From positions 868,001 to 932,000 of the forward strand of contig CP073219.1 in assembly GCA_020342235.1 (NCBI GenBank): 64,000 nucleotides of DNA, in the 5' to 3' direction. Under the pieces are notes generated by a model that saw nothing but the letters and a program-made list of their open reading frames with translations, did no database searches and had not been told where the DNA came from. This stretch comes from Saccharomycopsis phalli. Its lineage: Eukaryota > Ascomycota > Saccharomycetes > Ascoideales > Saccharomycopsidaceae. Of the stretch, positions 40,501 through 49,312 are shown in pieces. The translations under genes were made by a program, and so were the position numbers. How positions within the stretch are numbered: the stretch's first letter is position 1; every line of letters begins with the position of its first letter.

Positions 40501-40668
40501 CCAAGGCTGGCTCTCGTACTTACGATTCTCCAAATTGATCAGCGGCAATATTGGCGGACGCGTGTGGCTCGCATCGTTAGTAATTTCTCCCATCCTGACT
40601 CGTCGGCTCACTTACCCTAATGGTGGCTGTGACATTGTTTCTGGCACTTGCCCTGTTGCAAAATTCAT
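37520..40668 (-). CDS. SIN3: Sin3 transcriptional co-repressor scaffold (four exons)
   Basis: Sin3 is the scaffold of the Rpd3-Sin3 histone deacetylase complex in the nucleus. Exons are 40668-40616, 40567-40524, 40482-40394 and 40348-37520. They join in frame to 3015 bases, 1004 residues. The N-terminus reads MNFATGQVPETMSQPPLG, then HTRPPILPLINLEN, then a Pro/Gly-rich linker. Three paired amphipathic helix domains follow (LNIDDALTYLDQVK; MDDAINYVNKIK; VVFFNKVKK-like), then the histone-deacetylase-interacting region (YRKLPQEE, CWEVLNDEWVGHPTW). It is shorter than the 1536-residue S. cerevisiae protein, mainly in low-complexity parts. Without the introns the gene would appear to start at 40342, losing 64 residues. 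Confidence 0.93.
40349..40393 (-). other. Intron 3 of SIN3, 45 bases
   Basis: Donor GTAAGTAC, branch ACTAACA, acceptor TCTAG about 8 bases later. It joins the codons for Met-Lys-Asn to Gly-Gln-Met-Pro-Ser in phase. Confidence 0.85.
40483..40523 (-). other. Intron 2 of SIN3, 41 bases
   Basis: Donor GTAAGTAC, branch ACTGACA, acceptor ACAG directly beyond it. The alternative acceptor CCTAG ten bases on leads to the wrong frame; the CAG acceptor gives LEN-QPPSNGYYNLPP in phase. Confidence 0.8.
40568..40615 (-). other. Intron 1 of SIN3, 48 bases
   Basis: Donor GTAAGTGA, a perfect TACTAAC branch site, acceptor GCGAG a few bases on. It splits a Gly codon (GG/C) and keeps the frame from the ATG at 40668. 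Confidence 0.82.
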
Positions 40669-40706
40669 GTGCACAATATTATAATGCATGTTTTCTATGC
40701 GTCGCG

Positions 40707-40714
40707 TTACCCGG
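40707..40714 (+). promoter_or_regulatory. TTACCCGG site with adjacent CACGTG upstream of SIN3
   Basis: The Reb1-type core is 39 bases upstream of the SIN3 ATG, followed at once by GGACACGTGCC with an E-box. Confidence 0.5.
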
Positions 40715-42548
40715 ACACGTGCCTGGGTGAGGTCGATATAGTGGTGGACCAATTGATTAATCTGTTGGTAATTTTTATTTAAGGCTATAGTTATACTAGG
40801 CTCCCAATTAATATGTTGTTGCGTTTATAGTATGGCCATGTCCTTGGGTTTGGTACTTGTAATGGAAGAAGCAAGACGTGCTTGAAATCAGTCTCTGAGT
40901 ATTTGATATTGCCAACGATTCGATATTGCCGGAGGATTCGATATTGCCATCGATTTAATATTCAAACTAATTTGCCTTGGGAATCGTATTAAACACAGTG
41001 GCCATACTTTCTTCATTACCATCAGTGCCTCTCCACTAAATTGTGTTTACCATGCATCCAAATTGAATCAGCCTGCAGCCCAAATAATACTAGAAGATAT
41101 CAAAGAGATCAAATATTCTCTTGGCATATTCAGCAATAGCAATCATACAAACCGTGCTTATAGATCACAATTAGAGTAACGTATTATTTCGCTACTCTGA
41201 TTAAGCCATACAATTCAAGTCAACAATTCAAGCCATACAATTCAAGCCATACAATTCAAGCCATACAATTCAAGCCATACAATTCAAGCCATACAATTAG
41301 TTGCTTAACCAAATTCACACGTTGCTTTCCCCACATCCAAACCACAATCTACCCCAACAAGCATATACGCTCCAGAAACGTCATCCACTCCAGAAACACC
41401 ATCCACCACACAAAACTGATCATAATGCATTCAGACAATCCATCTTCACTGCTTCAACCCAGCATTTGCTACAAACTACAATCACTGTTGCTCGTCACTT
41501 CAATTGTAGTCACATGACCAAGGCCGCCTAAAGCATCAGAATGCAACAACAACTCTCAAGTCAAATACCACCACGAAAAGACCCCAAACAGATTTCGTAT
41601 AAGTTGCTTCCGAGTCTTATGTAGCTTCTTGTGACAAGCAGTATAGTTGAAAAGGCGCCTCGACGACCCGGAATACAAATATAACGTCAGCTCGTTATTA
41701 TGGAAACCAAAGTGGTAAGAATAACTGGAACAAACCGACATTCTATTTTAATAGGTAAAAATTCAGACAAAGGTTATTGCATCCCGAGCTTATGATTTCT
41801 GAATGACAGATTCTCCATGGGTCAATAGATATAGCATGGACCTTTTGCAAGTAAAAATCAAACACACCGTTTGAGGGACTAGCAATCAAACAATTCAAAG
41901 CATTAGCTGGCTACTCAAACTGGTAAACACGGATTTATATGTACTAAGCACAAATTACGACATGTGCCTCGATATTTTCGACGAGGTGAAAAGTGCGAAA
42001 TTGTCTTCTATTCTTAGCAAAACCGTCTTCTCTATCTTAGAAAAATGAATATGATTCCAGTTTTTTCAATCCAAACCTAGCCAGCTCAGTAATTGCATGG
42101 TATGAGACTCAAGATTAGCTTATTTCACCCATTGGAGAAATACATCAGATGATCTGAAAGCCGGCAATGAGACACCAGTTCCAAATATCAGACATGTCGG
42201 ATTCAATATCTGGACTTTATCAACTTGGCTATCATCATAAAATACTCTTCACTTAAAAAGAATTCTGAATCTAGTTTATATATCTTTCCATCTGAGTATT
42301 TAATACCAACAGCACATAATCAGTTGCGCAGCCTATATACATTACCCAATGCGACCTAGCACACAGGAAAGGATAAATTTCAACCATGATTAAATATTGT
42401 GACGTACTTAGTGTTGTCTCTTCTCTGATGGGGACCTTGCACTAGTAGTAATAAATAAATAATAAGTAATAGTAGTAGTGAGCTCAGTAAGATACGAGGT
42501 ATTATTGATAGTGCCGGGCTATCTTACAAACGTATACTATATTTATTT

Positions 42549-42697
42549 TGAACTAAATATTTTGGAGGCAGTAAATCCCTCTTATAAGGCATTATCGGCA
42601 GGTTAATACTGCTCCATCCGGTTGCAACCACATCATCAATCATGGTTACGAGACCAAGAACTCTGATAGAATAAGTACATTTCACCAATGTACGTCA
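42549..42697 (+). mobile_element. LTR-like direct repeat, copy A
   Basis: About 149 bases, beginning TGAACTAAAT and ending AATGTACGTCA, match 43169-43320 at roughly nine positions in ten, including ATACTGCTCCATCCGGTTG. TG...CA ends suggest an LTR, but no target duplication is clear. Weaker similarity extends about 100 bases upstream in both copies. It may be a relic of an element that inserted near the tRNA gene. Confidence 0.45.
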
Positions 42698-43168
42698 TTT
42701 CTCCTCTTTTCTTTTAGGAAAGTTTTTACTGGCTTCTTTTCGTTCGATACACAATAGTGAATCCCCCTATGGTTCTTCTCTGGCTTGTTCTCTGCCGCCC
42801 ATAGGTTGAATTCATGTATGGACATAACTTGGTGGATATTTAAGACTCATCTCTATTGGTCCCCACTTCTCGATGCCATTTCGATGGCTATTTGTATGAA
42901 TCCTTGCCAATTTGTTTCTGCGACTTCCACTTGTGACCCCCATCCTCATCATCATTCTTGATACAAGATTATCTGACTTCTAATCTGATGTACTAACAAA
43001 AAACCTTAGACTGTGATCAATGATAAGGAAAAACTTAATACGTAAATACGGCCCACAATATTAAATAAATAATATTGTAGGTTCGGAGCACAGAACTATC
43101 AGTAGCTACTATAACAATTATACATTGTTCCAATCGATACCGTAATATACATTCTGTATATAAAATCC

Positions 43169-43320
43169 TGAACTAAATTACTTGGAGGCAGTAAAGCCCT
43201 TTTATAAGGTATTATAGGTAGGGTAATACTGCTCCATCCGGTTGTAACCACATCATCAATAATCGTGGTTACGAGACCAAGAACTCTGATAGGATAAGTA
43301 CATTTCACTAATGTACGTCA
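43169..43320 (+). mobile_element. LTR-like direct repeat, copy B
   Basis: Same family and orientation as 42549-42697, about 620 bases downstream and 230 bases upstream of tRNA-Ile. The spacer between the copies has no recognisable internal retroelement domain. It is either two solo copies or the ends of an element whose interior is almost gone. Confidence 0.45.
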
Positions 43321-43549
43321 AGTACATATACATCTCTGATTTTGATATTGTGTTCGTTGTCCAAGGTTGAAGATCTTTGGTCTTGCATCGTCTTCGGTAT
43401 GATCGACATCCCGTAACGTACTATGCATGTTCGGCAATGTACGCCAAGACGTTCCAGGATATCGCTTCGTATGCAAATTAACAATCCGCAATTGCAACGA
43501 ATAAAACATTACTGGTTAAATAATGAAAATAGCTAAAAACTTTCGAAAA

Positions 43550-43633
43550 GGTCCCTTGGCCCAGTTGGTTAAGGCGTGGTGCTAATATGTAATTGTTACG
43601 CCAAGATCACCAGTTCGATCCTGGTAGGGACCA
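43550..43633 (+). tRNA. tRNA-Ile (anticodon AAU) with a 10-base intron
   Basis: Acceptor stem GGTCCCT pairs with AGGGACC. The D-arm contains GCCCAGTTGGTTAAGGC. The T-arm ACCAG-TTCGATC-CTGGT is perfect. The anticodon stem TGGTG pairs with CGCCA. The anticodon AAT is at 43584-43586. The loop is split after the base following the anticodon by TGTAATTGTT (43588-43597), the standard position for tRNA introns. Without it the tRNA is 74 bases, as in other yeast tRNA-Ile(AAU). A run of T follows at 43638 as the Pol III terminator. Confidence 0.93.
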
Positions 43634-43820
43634 TTCTTTTTGCAAGTTTCAGTAGCCCAGTTGGGTCCTGGAAAATCCAATTTTTTTTCAAGCCGTTCAA
43701 TGTAATTTCAACAATCAAATCTCTCATTACAGGAGTATAATCGATTCATGATGCAGATATGACCCCAAGTTAATACGCTGGTATATTTTCCGTGATTAAG
43801 GATTTACTAAATTAGAATAC

Positions 43821-43990
43821 TGTACGTGCAATATAGTAAGATGCGTGTTGATACGAGTCGACTTGGTAATACGTATATAAATAGGCCGTTTCAGTCGGAA
43901 CTTTAACCTGACAATAACTGATAATGCGTGTAAAGATCTTATTGTCCAATATAGAAACATGCCAACAGTAATTGTGTCAACAAAAACACC
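43821..43990 (+). mobile_element. Probable decayed LTR relic downstream of tRNA-Ile
   Basis: TGTACGTGCAATATAGTAAG, then ATGCGTGTTGATACGAG, resemble the start of the solo LTR at 25250 (TGTAATGTAGTAATTAAGAT, ACGTGTTGATAAGAT). The right end is uncertain; no target duplication is seen. The rest of 43634-44151 shows nothing else. Confidence 0.35.
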
Positions 43991-44151
43991 TTACAAAAAT
44001 AGTTCGGAATATTTAATCGGAATACCTTCTCATATATACAACCTTAACAGATAGAATCTGCCACAGCGGAACCAAAGTTAGCGACAGAACTAACAGCAAA
44101 TAGAATATATTCACTCATAGATACCCCATATCTGGGCAGCAACTAAGTAAC

Positions 44152-45060
44152 TTAGAATTTCTTTCCAAACAAGATCATTTGCAATTGATCGTACATGGAA
44201 ATAACACCAGCACCGGCAACACCTCTCAAGATGTTAGCACCGCAACCCTTGAACAAGGACTTAACACCCTCCTTGGCAACAACTTGTCTGAAACAGTCAA
44301 GAGCACCGTTGTACTTAACACCAGTACCAGAAGTCATCATCATTCTTCTTCTGACAGTGTCCAATGGGTAAGAAGCGGTGGAAGCACCAGTGGTGACAAC
44401 CCATCCCAACAAGAAGGAAGCCAAGAAGTTACCCTCCAAAGAACCGGTCAAGACGACTGGCTTAAGGGAGTCGTACAAACCAAAGTACAAACCTCTGTAG
44501 ACAACAATTCCGATAACAGATGGACCGAAACCTCTGTACAAACCGGCAATACCGTCAGAAGCAATGGTCTTCTTGTAGACATCGAACAAACCCTTGAATT
44601 GTCTCTCGGCGTTAGCACCACCCTTGACAGACTTGGCGTCGTTGGCCAATCTGGTTCTGGCAAAGTCCAAAGAGTAGACAAAGAACAAAGACAAACCACC
44701 AGCAGCACCACCGGAAGCCAAGTTAGAGGCAAACCATGGCCAGTACCCATCAGATTTCTTGAGGTTGAAGATAGCCTTAATCTTGTCCTTGAAGGCAAAG
44801 TTAAGAGCCTGGGTTGGGAAGTATCTGATGACGTTAGCAGTGTTTCCTCTCCAGAAAGAAGCAACACCCTCAGCAGAAGCGGTTCTGGTGAAACAGTCAA
44901 TGATACCGTTGTATTTGTGAGACAAACGACCTTGTTTGATCATTTCATCTTGGTTCTGGATCAACAACTTGACTCTCTCGATTGGAGCAGCAGCAGTTTT
45001 AGCGACGGCAGCGGAAACACCGCCCATAAGGAAGTTAGTTAAAAAGTTGTCTTCAGCCAT
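44152..45060 (-). CDS. AAC2: Mitochondrial ADP/ATP carrier
   Basis: It exchanges cytosolic ADP for matrix ATP across the inner mitochondrial membrane. It has 302 residues in three repeats of about 100, six helices, with carrier motifs [24 protein letters not shown] and [11 protein letters not shown]. The last is the RRRMMM signature specific for this carrier. The short N-terminus is as in fungal Aac2/Pet9. The gene symbol is the nearest yeast name; paralogue identity is not decided. Codon use is strongly biased to TTG, GGT and AAG, as expected of a highly expressed gene. Confidence 0.96.
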   Translation of the reverse strand: MAEDNFLTNFLMGGVSAAVAKTAAAPIERVKLLIQNQDEMIKQGRLSHKYNGIIDCFTRTASAEGVASFWRGNTANVIRYFPTQALNFAFKDKIKAIFNLKKSDGYWPWFASNLASGGAAGGLSLFFVYSLDFARTRLANDAKSVKGGANAERQFKGLFDVYKKTIASDGIAGLYRGFGPSVIGIVVYRGLYFGLYDSLKPVVLTGSLEGNFLASFLLGWVVTTGASTASYPLDTVRRRMMMTSGTGVKYNGALDCFRQVVAKEGVKSLFKGCGANILRGVAGAGVISMYDQLQMILFGKKF

Positions 45061-46048
45061 TTTGATTCTGTGTAAAGGTACAAGCTAGGTGAAAAGGAAA
45101 GAAAAAGAAAACGAGTAAAAGGAGCGATTTATACAGGTCTCCGACCCACACCCCCCGAAAATCCCATCCGGAATACCCACCAATTTACTATGTGTCACGT
45201 GACAAATAGCGTGCCGTGCACCCTCGGAATGGACGTTGTCTTTCCTCTGGGGTAAAATATGCCACGCATAAATCTGCATTGACCAATAATCGTCAAGTAT
45301 TTGCTAAATTTCAGCCAATAAAAATGTCGGTTTAGGGTGACCCTCGGAACTAGTCGGCTAGCCCAAAAAATTTTCAACTCTATCAAGAAAATTTTTCAAA
45401 TGATAGTCGCCATGGCCGATAACCCCTCTAGGCAAATTAAACTTTTACACTGTGATAATAACACAGTCTATTTGGGCAAAGGACAGCTAGACGATTAAAG
45501 TTTTTTTTTTTTTTTTCCTTTGACCGTTGTCATTTGTACAGGTTTTTTTATTTTTAGCATCCTACTACTGTAAAACTACCATATTAAATCATATTTAAAT
45601 CAAGTATTTTATTTCCATTACAAGCCAGAGGCAGTGGTGGCTAATTGGGAACGGTAAAATGTGTCAAATGGTAAATCCCATTGAAAAGTCTAGAATCCAC
45701 ACAAGACAAATATAGAACTCGCAAATCTAGAGTATGGACTTTAGCATGTTTGATCCACAATGGCCGATTGTCATTTGAATATATCCGTGTCGCAGATACC
45801 CAAAAATCAGGACATCCACGATTCAGGATCTAGCCGAATGTTGCGTACCCAAGGGGAAAACCTATGTAGCTTGTATGAGGAGTCGACGAAAATTCTTGTA
45901 AATATCCTATTACATTCCGACCACACGTGATGCGCTGAGGTCACTTGCGATCTAGGATACATGCCGTACTGTGTTACATAGTCGACAGCCTATATTTTGT
46001 TGCGACTCAAAACTTCTTTTGATTTTCTATTACAAAAACTCTTAAACT
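45061..46048. promoter_or_regulatory. Divergent promoter of the ADP/ATP carrier and the TBC gene
   Basis: GTCACGTGAC (E-box) lies at 45194-45203. CCAAT boxes occur at about 45282 (ACCAATAATC) and 45319 (AGCCAATAAAA), fitting Hap2/3/4/5 control of a respiratory gene. A run of seventeen or so T residues is near 45503. No gene is seen in the gap. Confidence 0.4.
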
Positions 46049-49006
46049 ATGGCTCCACAGAGCGATGAATTCCCACTAAAATCATTTGTGACTAGGAATA
46101 GGTCGTTGGCTAGAAGATCTATTCATGCACCAAAGAAAGGCGTGTTCAACTTGGGTGGAAGCCAAGAGCCAGAGCAACCAGTTGAGAAGAAAAAGCCTCG
46201 GCCCACTTCCTTCATGGGGCCGCCTAGCAACAGCAACGAGAGTCTTACTAGAAGCCGGCCAATGAGTATGATAAGCACCAATAGCAGTTTGAATGGTGGC
46301 GCGATGCCACGAAACCACATCAAGCTAGATTTAATGTTAAGCAACGATGTCTCTACGACAGCGATATCAAATTCCACCAATCAGCAGAGTTTTAATCAAA
46401 ACGTATTGAGAAACCACAGCTCGTCGGTCGATAAGAAGATTTTCAATACACCACATATGGTGTATTCTCCAGAAATGGGCCGAGCCGGACACAATAGCCA
46501 GCAAACTATGAGCTTGGGCCCCGAAAAGAAGTTCAACGTCGGAAACAGAAAGGAAGATACCAGTGAGTACAGCTACAATCTAAGAGCGATACACAGACAA
46601 TTCAATGTTAACAAGTTTAACATGGGATTGAAGTCGGACTTATTCAAAGATGTCAAGGCAGGGAAGGTTTCTCTCTTGAAGGAATTAAAGAGAATCGAGG
46701 AGGCTTATTCTGCCGAAGTCAAGACTCCTAACTTGAACCATTTCAAGATCGATGACACCATTCACTGGGAGTTTTGGATATCAATTGTAGACCACTATCC
46801 GCGCAAGATGACCAAAGTCAAGTCGTTAAAGACAATTGAAAAAATGGTCACAAAGAATGGAATCCCAAGCTGCATTCGGCCATTGCTCTATTTATACTTG
46901 ACTAACAGCAAGGCTGCAACATATGAAAAAATCTACAAAGAGAACAGCGTGGTGAGTTTCTTTTCAAAGGAAAATGATTTGAGATTAAAAATCTGTGAGA
47001 CATTTAACCTTGACTTGCGATGCTTGAAATCTGACCAGGACATGTTTAACATTGCCGATTTGGATAAGGAGTTGTTACAAAAGGTGGACAAGGATTTGTT
47101 TGAAATATTAAGAAACTTCACATTATACTATGATAGGGGAGGCTACAATGAAATCGAAGGACTATTGAGCCCGGAAAACTCTCCAAAATTCACAGAATCC
47201 GAAACAGACCAGTGTTTTTACTTGCCATCAAAGGCTATTATCGCCATCTGTGACTTGCTTCTTCGCAACTGCACCAAACCGGATCAATCATCAAACAGCA
47301 ATCCTACAGAGTCTACTTTAACCAAGAGCGAGATTTTCTCCATGTTGATTATGCTAAATGAAAACTATTTCAATTTCGATAATGAAATAAACAAGAGAAA
47401 CTGGGAGGTGTTAAAAGCGGGTGGTAATCATGGTAATAATGCCTCTCTTAGTAGAAGGTCATCAGTAAACATGGATTCGGGGTCTATATTTTCTAAGTTA
47501 AGTGATTCAAGGGATGCCCTCTTCTCTATCAAGAACAATTATCAATCGGACTATAACAAAAAGAAGTTGAGCCATTTATTCAACCGGTCGTTGGAGGACA
47601 CTTATCCAGAAATATTCTTGCACTTGTCCTCAAAGGGAATACAGACCAGCCTTTTACTAGAGAGATTTGTATTTGAGTTCTTTCATAGGTTCTCTGTGAA
47701 TTACAAGTTGTACGATAATGATGACAGGGACGAGACTAAACTCGGGAAGGAAACCCCAGAAAAGGATATTGTGGTCAATGATATTTCCTTGAACAATGCC
47801 GATATAACGGCCATTAAATCGAGTATCAAAGCGGAAGGAGATATCGGAGGAGATTTGGAAGATGTGGAAGACAATGAGATTTTCAAGGATGGCTACAAGT
47901 TGACTAACAATGACTTGTTGAAGATTTTGGACGTTGTTATCTTTGAAGGTGTCGAGTTCTTGATCAAATTTATGCTTTTAATAATTGAGAAAAACTATTT
48001 CAAGATTTTCCAGATAAAGAACAACAAAGTGTTGACGAAGTTTTTGTTTAGTGATGCGGCCTTTTCCTTTTTGAAAACTGAGAATTTCAAGTTTGTAAAC
48101 AAAAGGGTGCTTGAGAGCGAACTAGGCAAGTATGCGCATCTAAATCCAGTGACTATGAATCCTTTTACAGAACAATTGAATGATCAGGAAGACATTAAGC
48201 AGAAACTTAAGGATGCGACCAAAGATAATGAAGGGCGCAGTGATCTTGCCAAGGAAGATAATTTGATTGAGATCTCCGTTAAGCGGCCAAAGAAGTTTAA
48301 CGATTTCATAGCTGAGGCGTTGAAATTCGATTTGCCGATTTATAAGTACGAGGACGAGATCAAGTATTTGGAAAAGGAGAAACAAATGATGGATCAGAAG
48401 GTGAAGGAAACAGCGGTGGGAATTGGGGCGCAGATTGGCATACACAGCAATTTGAGTGCCACGTCTGTTAATTCTGCACTTACTGATTTTGGGGAGAACG
48501 AGGGCTATGGGTCGTCGAAATCGTCGAATACCCTTCACTTGGATGACTTAATGACTGATGAAATAAAAGGCTTGTTAGTAGAGAAGAAGCAAAACAAGGT
48601 GAAGAGCATGAAGCTACAAGCTGACTTTAATAATTTGTCCATGACACACAAGACATATAAGCAGGAAATATTGCTAAAGCATGAGAACTTGAACACGATC
48701 AAGACTACGAATCTACAGTTGAGGGCACGGAAGGATGCGCTCAAGCAGAAGTTGGAAGACTTGAAATTGAAGGAGGAGCTTTTCCACTCGGTGCTTCGAA
48801 ATCGGAACATTGAGAAGATGAATGATGATGTGAAGATGCAGATTGATTCTGTCGCCGACGCAATACGGGACATTGCGGGAACCACGGACAAGTTGCGGGC
48901 GAAAGTGGCGAGTTACCAGGAGAAGATTCCTGCTGTAGAGGCGTCGAAGACGAGTAAGCCAGCGGGTGGATTCTTTAGTGGTTTTGGTTTTGGCCGGAAA
49001 TCATAG
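46049..49006 (+). CDS. Divergent TBC (Rab-GAP-like) protein with C-terminal coiled coil
   Basis: The protein has 985 residues. The first 230 are Ser/Asn-rich and disordered. From about 235 the sequence resembles a TBC domain: HWEFWISIVDHYPR, then GIPSCIRPLLYLYL (canonical GIP..R...W), then YDRGGYNEIEGLLSP where active Rab GAPs have GYCQGM. Later blocks YPEIFLHLSSKGIQTSLLLERF and ILDVVIFEGVEFLIKFMLLII match the end of the domain. Long acidic and Asn/Ser-rich inserts interrupt it. Residues about 750-955 are heptad-rich and probably a coiled coil, as in Gyp5/Gyl1. The catalytic Gln of the YxQ motif is replaced by Glu, and the Arg-finger motif is altered. It may be a non-catalytic scaffold; the family call is by eye. 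Confidence 0.7.
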   Translation: MAPQSDEFPLKSFVTRNRSLARRSIHAPKKGVFNLGGSQEPEQPVEKKKPRPTSFMGPPSNSNESLTRSRPMSMISTNSSLNGGAMPRNHIKLDLMLSNDVSTTAISNSTNQQSFNQNVLRNHSSSVDKKIFNTPHMVYSPEMGRAGHNSQQTMSLGPEKKFNVGNRKEDTSEYSYNLRAIHRQFNVNKFNMGLKSDLFKDVKAGKVSLLKELKRIEEAYSAEVKTPNLNHFKIDDTIHWEFWISIVDHYPRKMTKVKSLKTIEKMVTKNGIPSCIRPLLYLYLTNSKAATYEKIYKENSVVSFFSKENDLRLKICETFNLDLRCLKSDQDMFNIADLDKELLQKVDKDLFEILRNFTLYYDRGGYNEIEGLLSPENSPKFTESETDQCFYLPSKAIIAICDLLLRNCTKPDQSSNSNPTESTLTKSEIFSMLIMLNENYFNFDNEINKRNWEVLKAGGNHGNNASLSRRSSVNMDSGSIFSKLSDSRDALFSIKNNYQSDYNKKKLSHLFNRSLEDTYPEIFLHLSSKGIQTSLLLERFVFEFFHRFSVNYKLYDNDDRDETKLGKETPEKDIVVNDISLNNADITAIKSSIKAEGDIGGDLEDVEDNEIFKDGYKLTNNDLLKILDVVIFEGVEFLIKFMLLIIEKNYFKIFQIKNNKVLTKFLFSDAAFSFLKTENFKFVNKRVLESELGKYAHLNPVTMNPFTEQLNDQEDIKQKLKDATKDNEGRSDLAKEDNLIEISVKRPKKFNDFIAEALKFDLPIYKYEDEIKYLEKEKQMMDQKVKETAVGIGAQIGIHSNLSATSVNSALTDFGENEGYGSSKSSNTLHLDDLMTDEIKGLLVEKKQNKVKSMKLQADFNNLSMTHKTYKQEILLKHENLNTIKTTNLQLRARKDALKQKLEDLKLKEELFHSVLRNRNIEKMNDDVKMQIDSVADAIRDIAGTTDKLRAKVASYQEKIPAVEASKTSKPAGGFFSGFGFGRKS

Positions 49007-49029
49007 TTGGGGATATATTTGGCTGAAGC

Positions 49030-49112
49030 CTTGGTGGATTACTGAAGAGCATAGGTGGATTACTAAAGAGCATGGTGGATTACTGAAGACCATGGTGGAT
49101 TAGCATTGGACG
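49030..49112. repeat. Short minisatellite after the TBC gene
   Basis: Four copies of about 21 bases, GGTGGATTACTGAAGAGCAT. A GGTGGATTCTTTAG stretch lies in the last codons of the gene, so derivation from the gene end is possible but weak. Confidence 0.75.
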
Positions 49113-49312
49113 GGCATGTTTGGCTGGTTTGTTTACGTATTGGCACGCATTATTTGTATTGACTATATACTGACATCATATTATATATTATACTATAAAT
49201 CGAGTCGTTGAATGGAGTATGTCTAGCAGACCATGCGGGCACCACGCCGCTGCTATGCGCGCTCGCATCACAAAATTTTTTTTTTTCACTGCACAGGCAC
49301 AAGGGCATAGAC

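Larger units (their letters stand above)
40715..43549. other. Long gene-poor stretch between SIN3 and tRNA-Ile
   Basis: No protein gene can be supported over 2.8 kb. It contains a 15-base minisatellite (CAATTCAAGCCATA, about six copies, 41215-41300) and shorter CCAGAAACRYCATCCACT-like units near 41370-41410. It also holds a pair of direct repeats listed separately. The middle part (41700-42550) is AT-rich, with no RNA gene that I recognise. Confidence 0.5.

Noticed and set aside
40399-40611. A 70-codon minus-strand frame upstream of SIN3
   Set aside because: It is an unspliced read through SIN3 exons and introns 1-2; the spliced frame explains the region and is in phase with the conserved protein.
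43318-43509. A 63-codon minus-strand frame next to tRNA-Ile as a possible retroelement coding remnant
   Set aside because: No recognisable retroelement domain; similarity could not be supported by eye.
49208-49312. An N-terminal extension of RPC40 to 49208
   Set aside because: The extension lacks an ATG and contains a long T-run coding for Phe; the ATG at 49313 gives the family's usual length.
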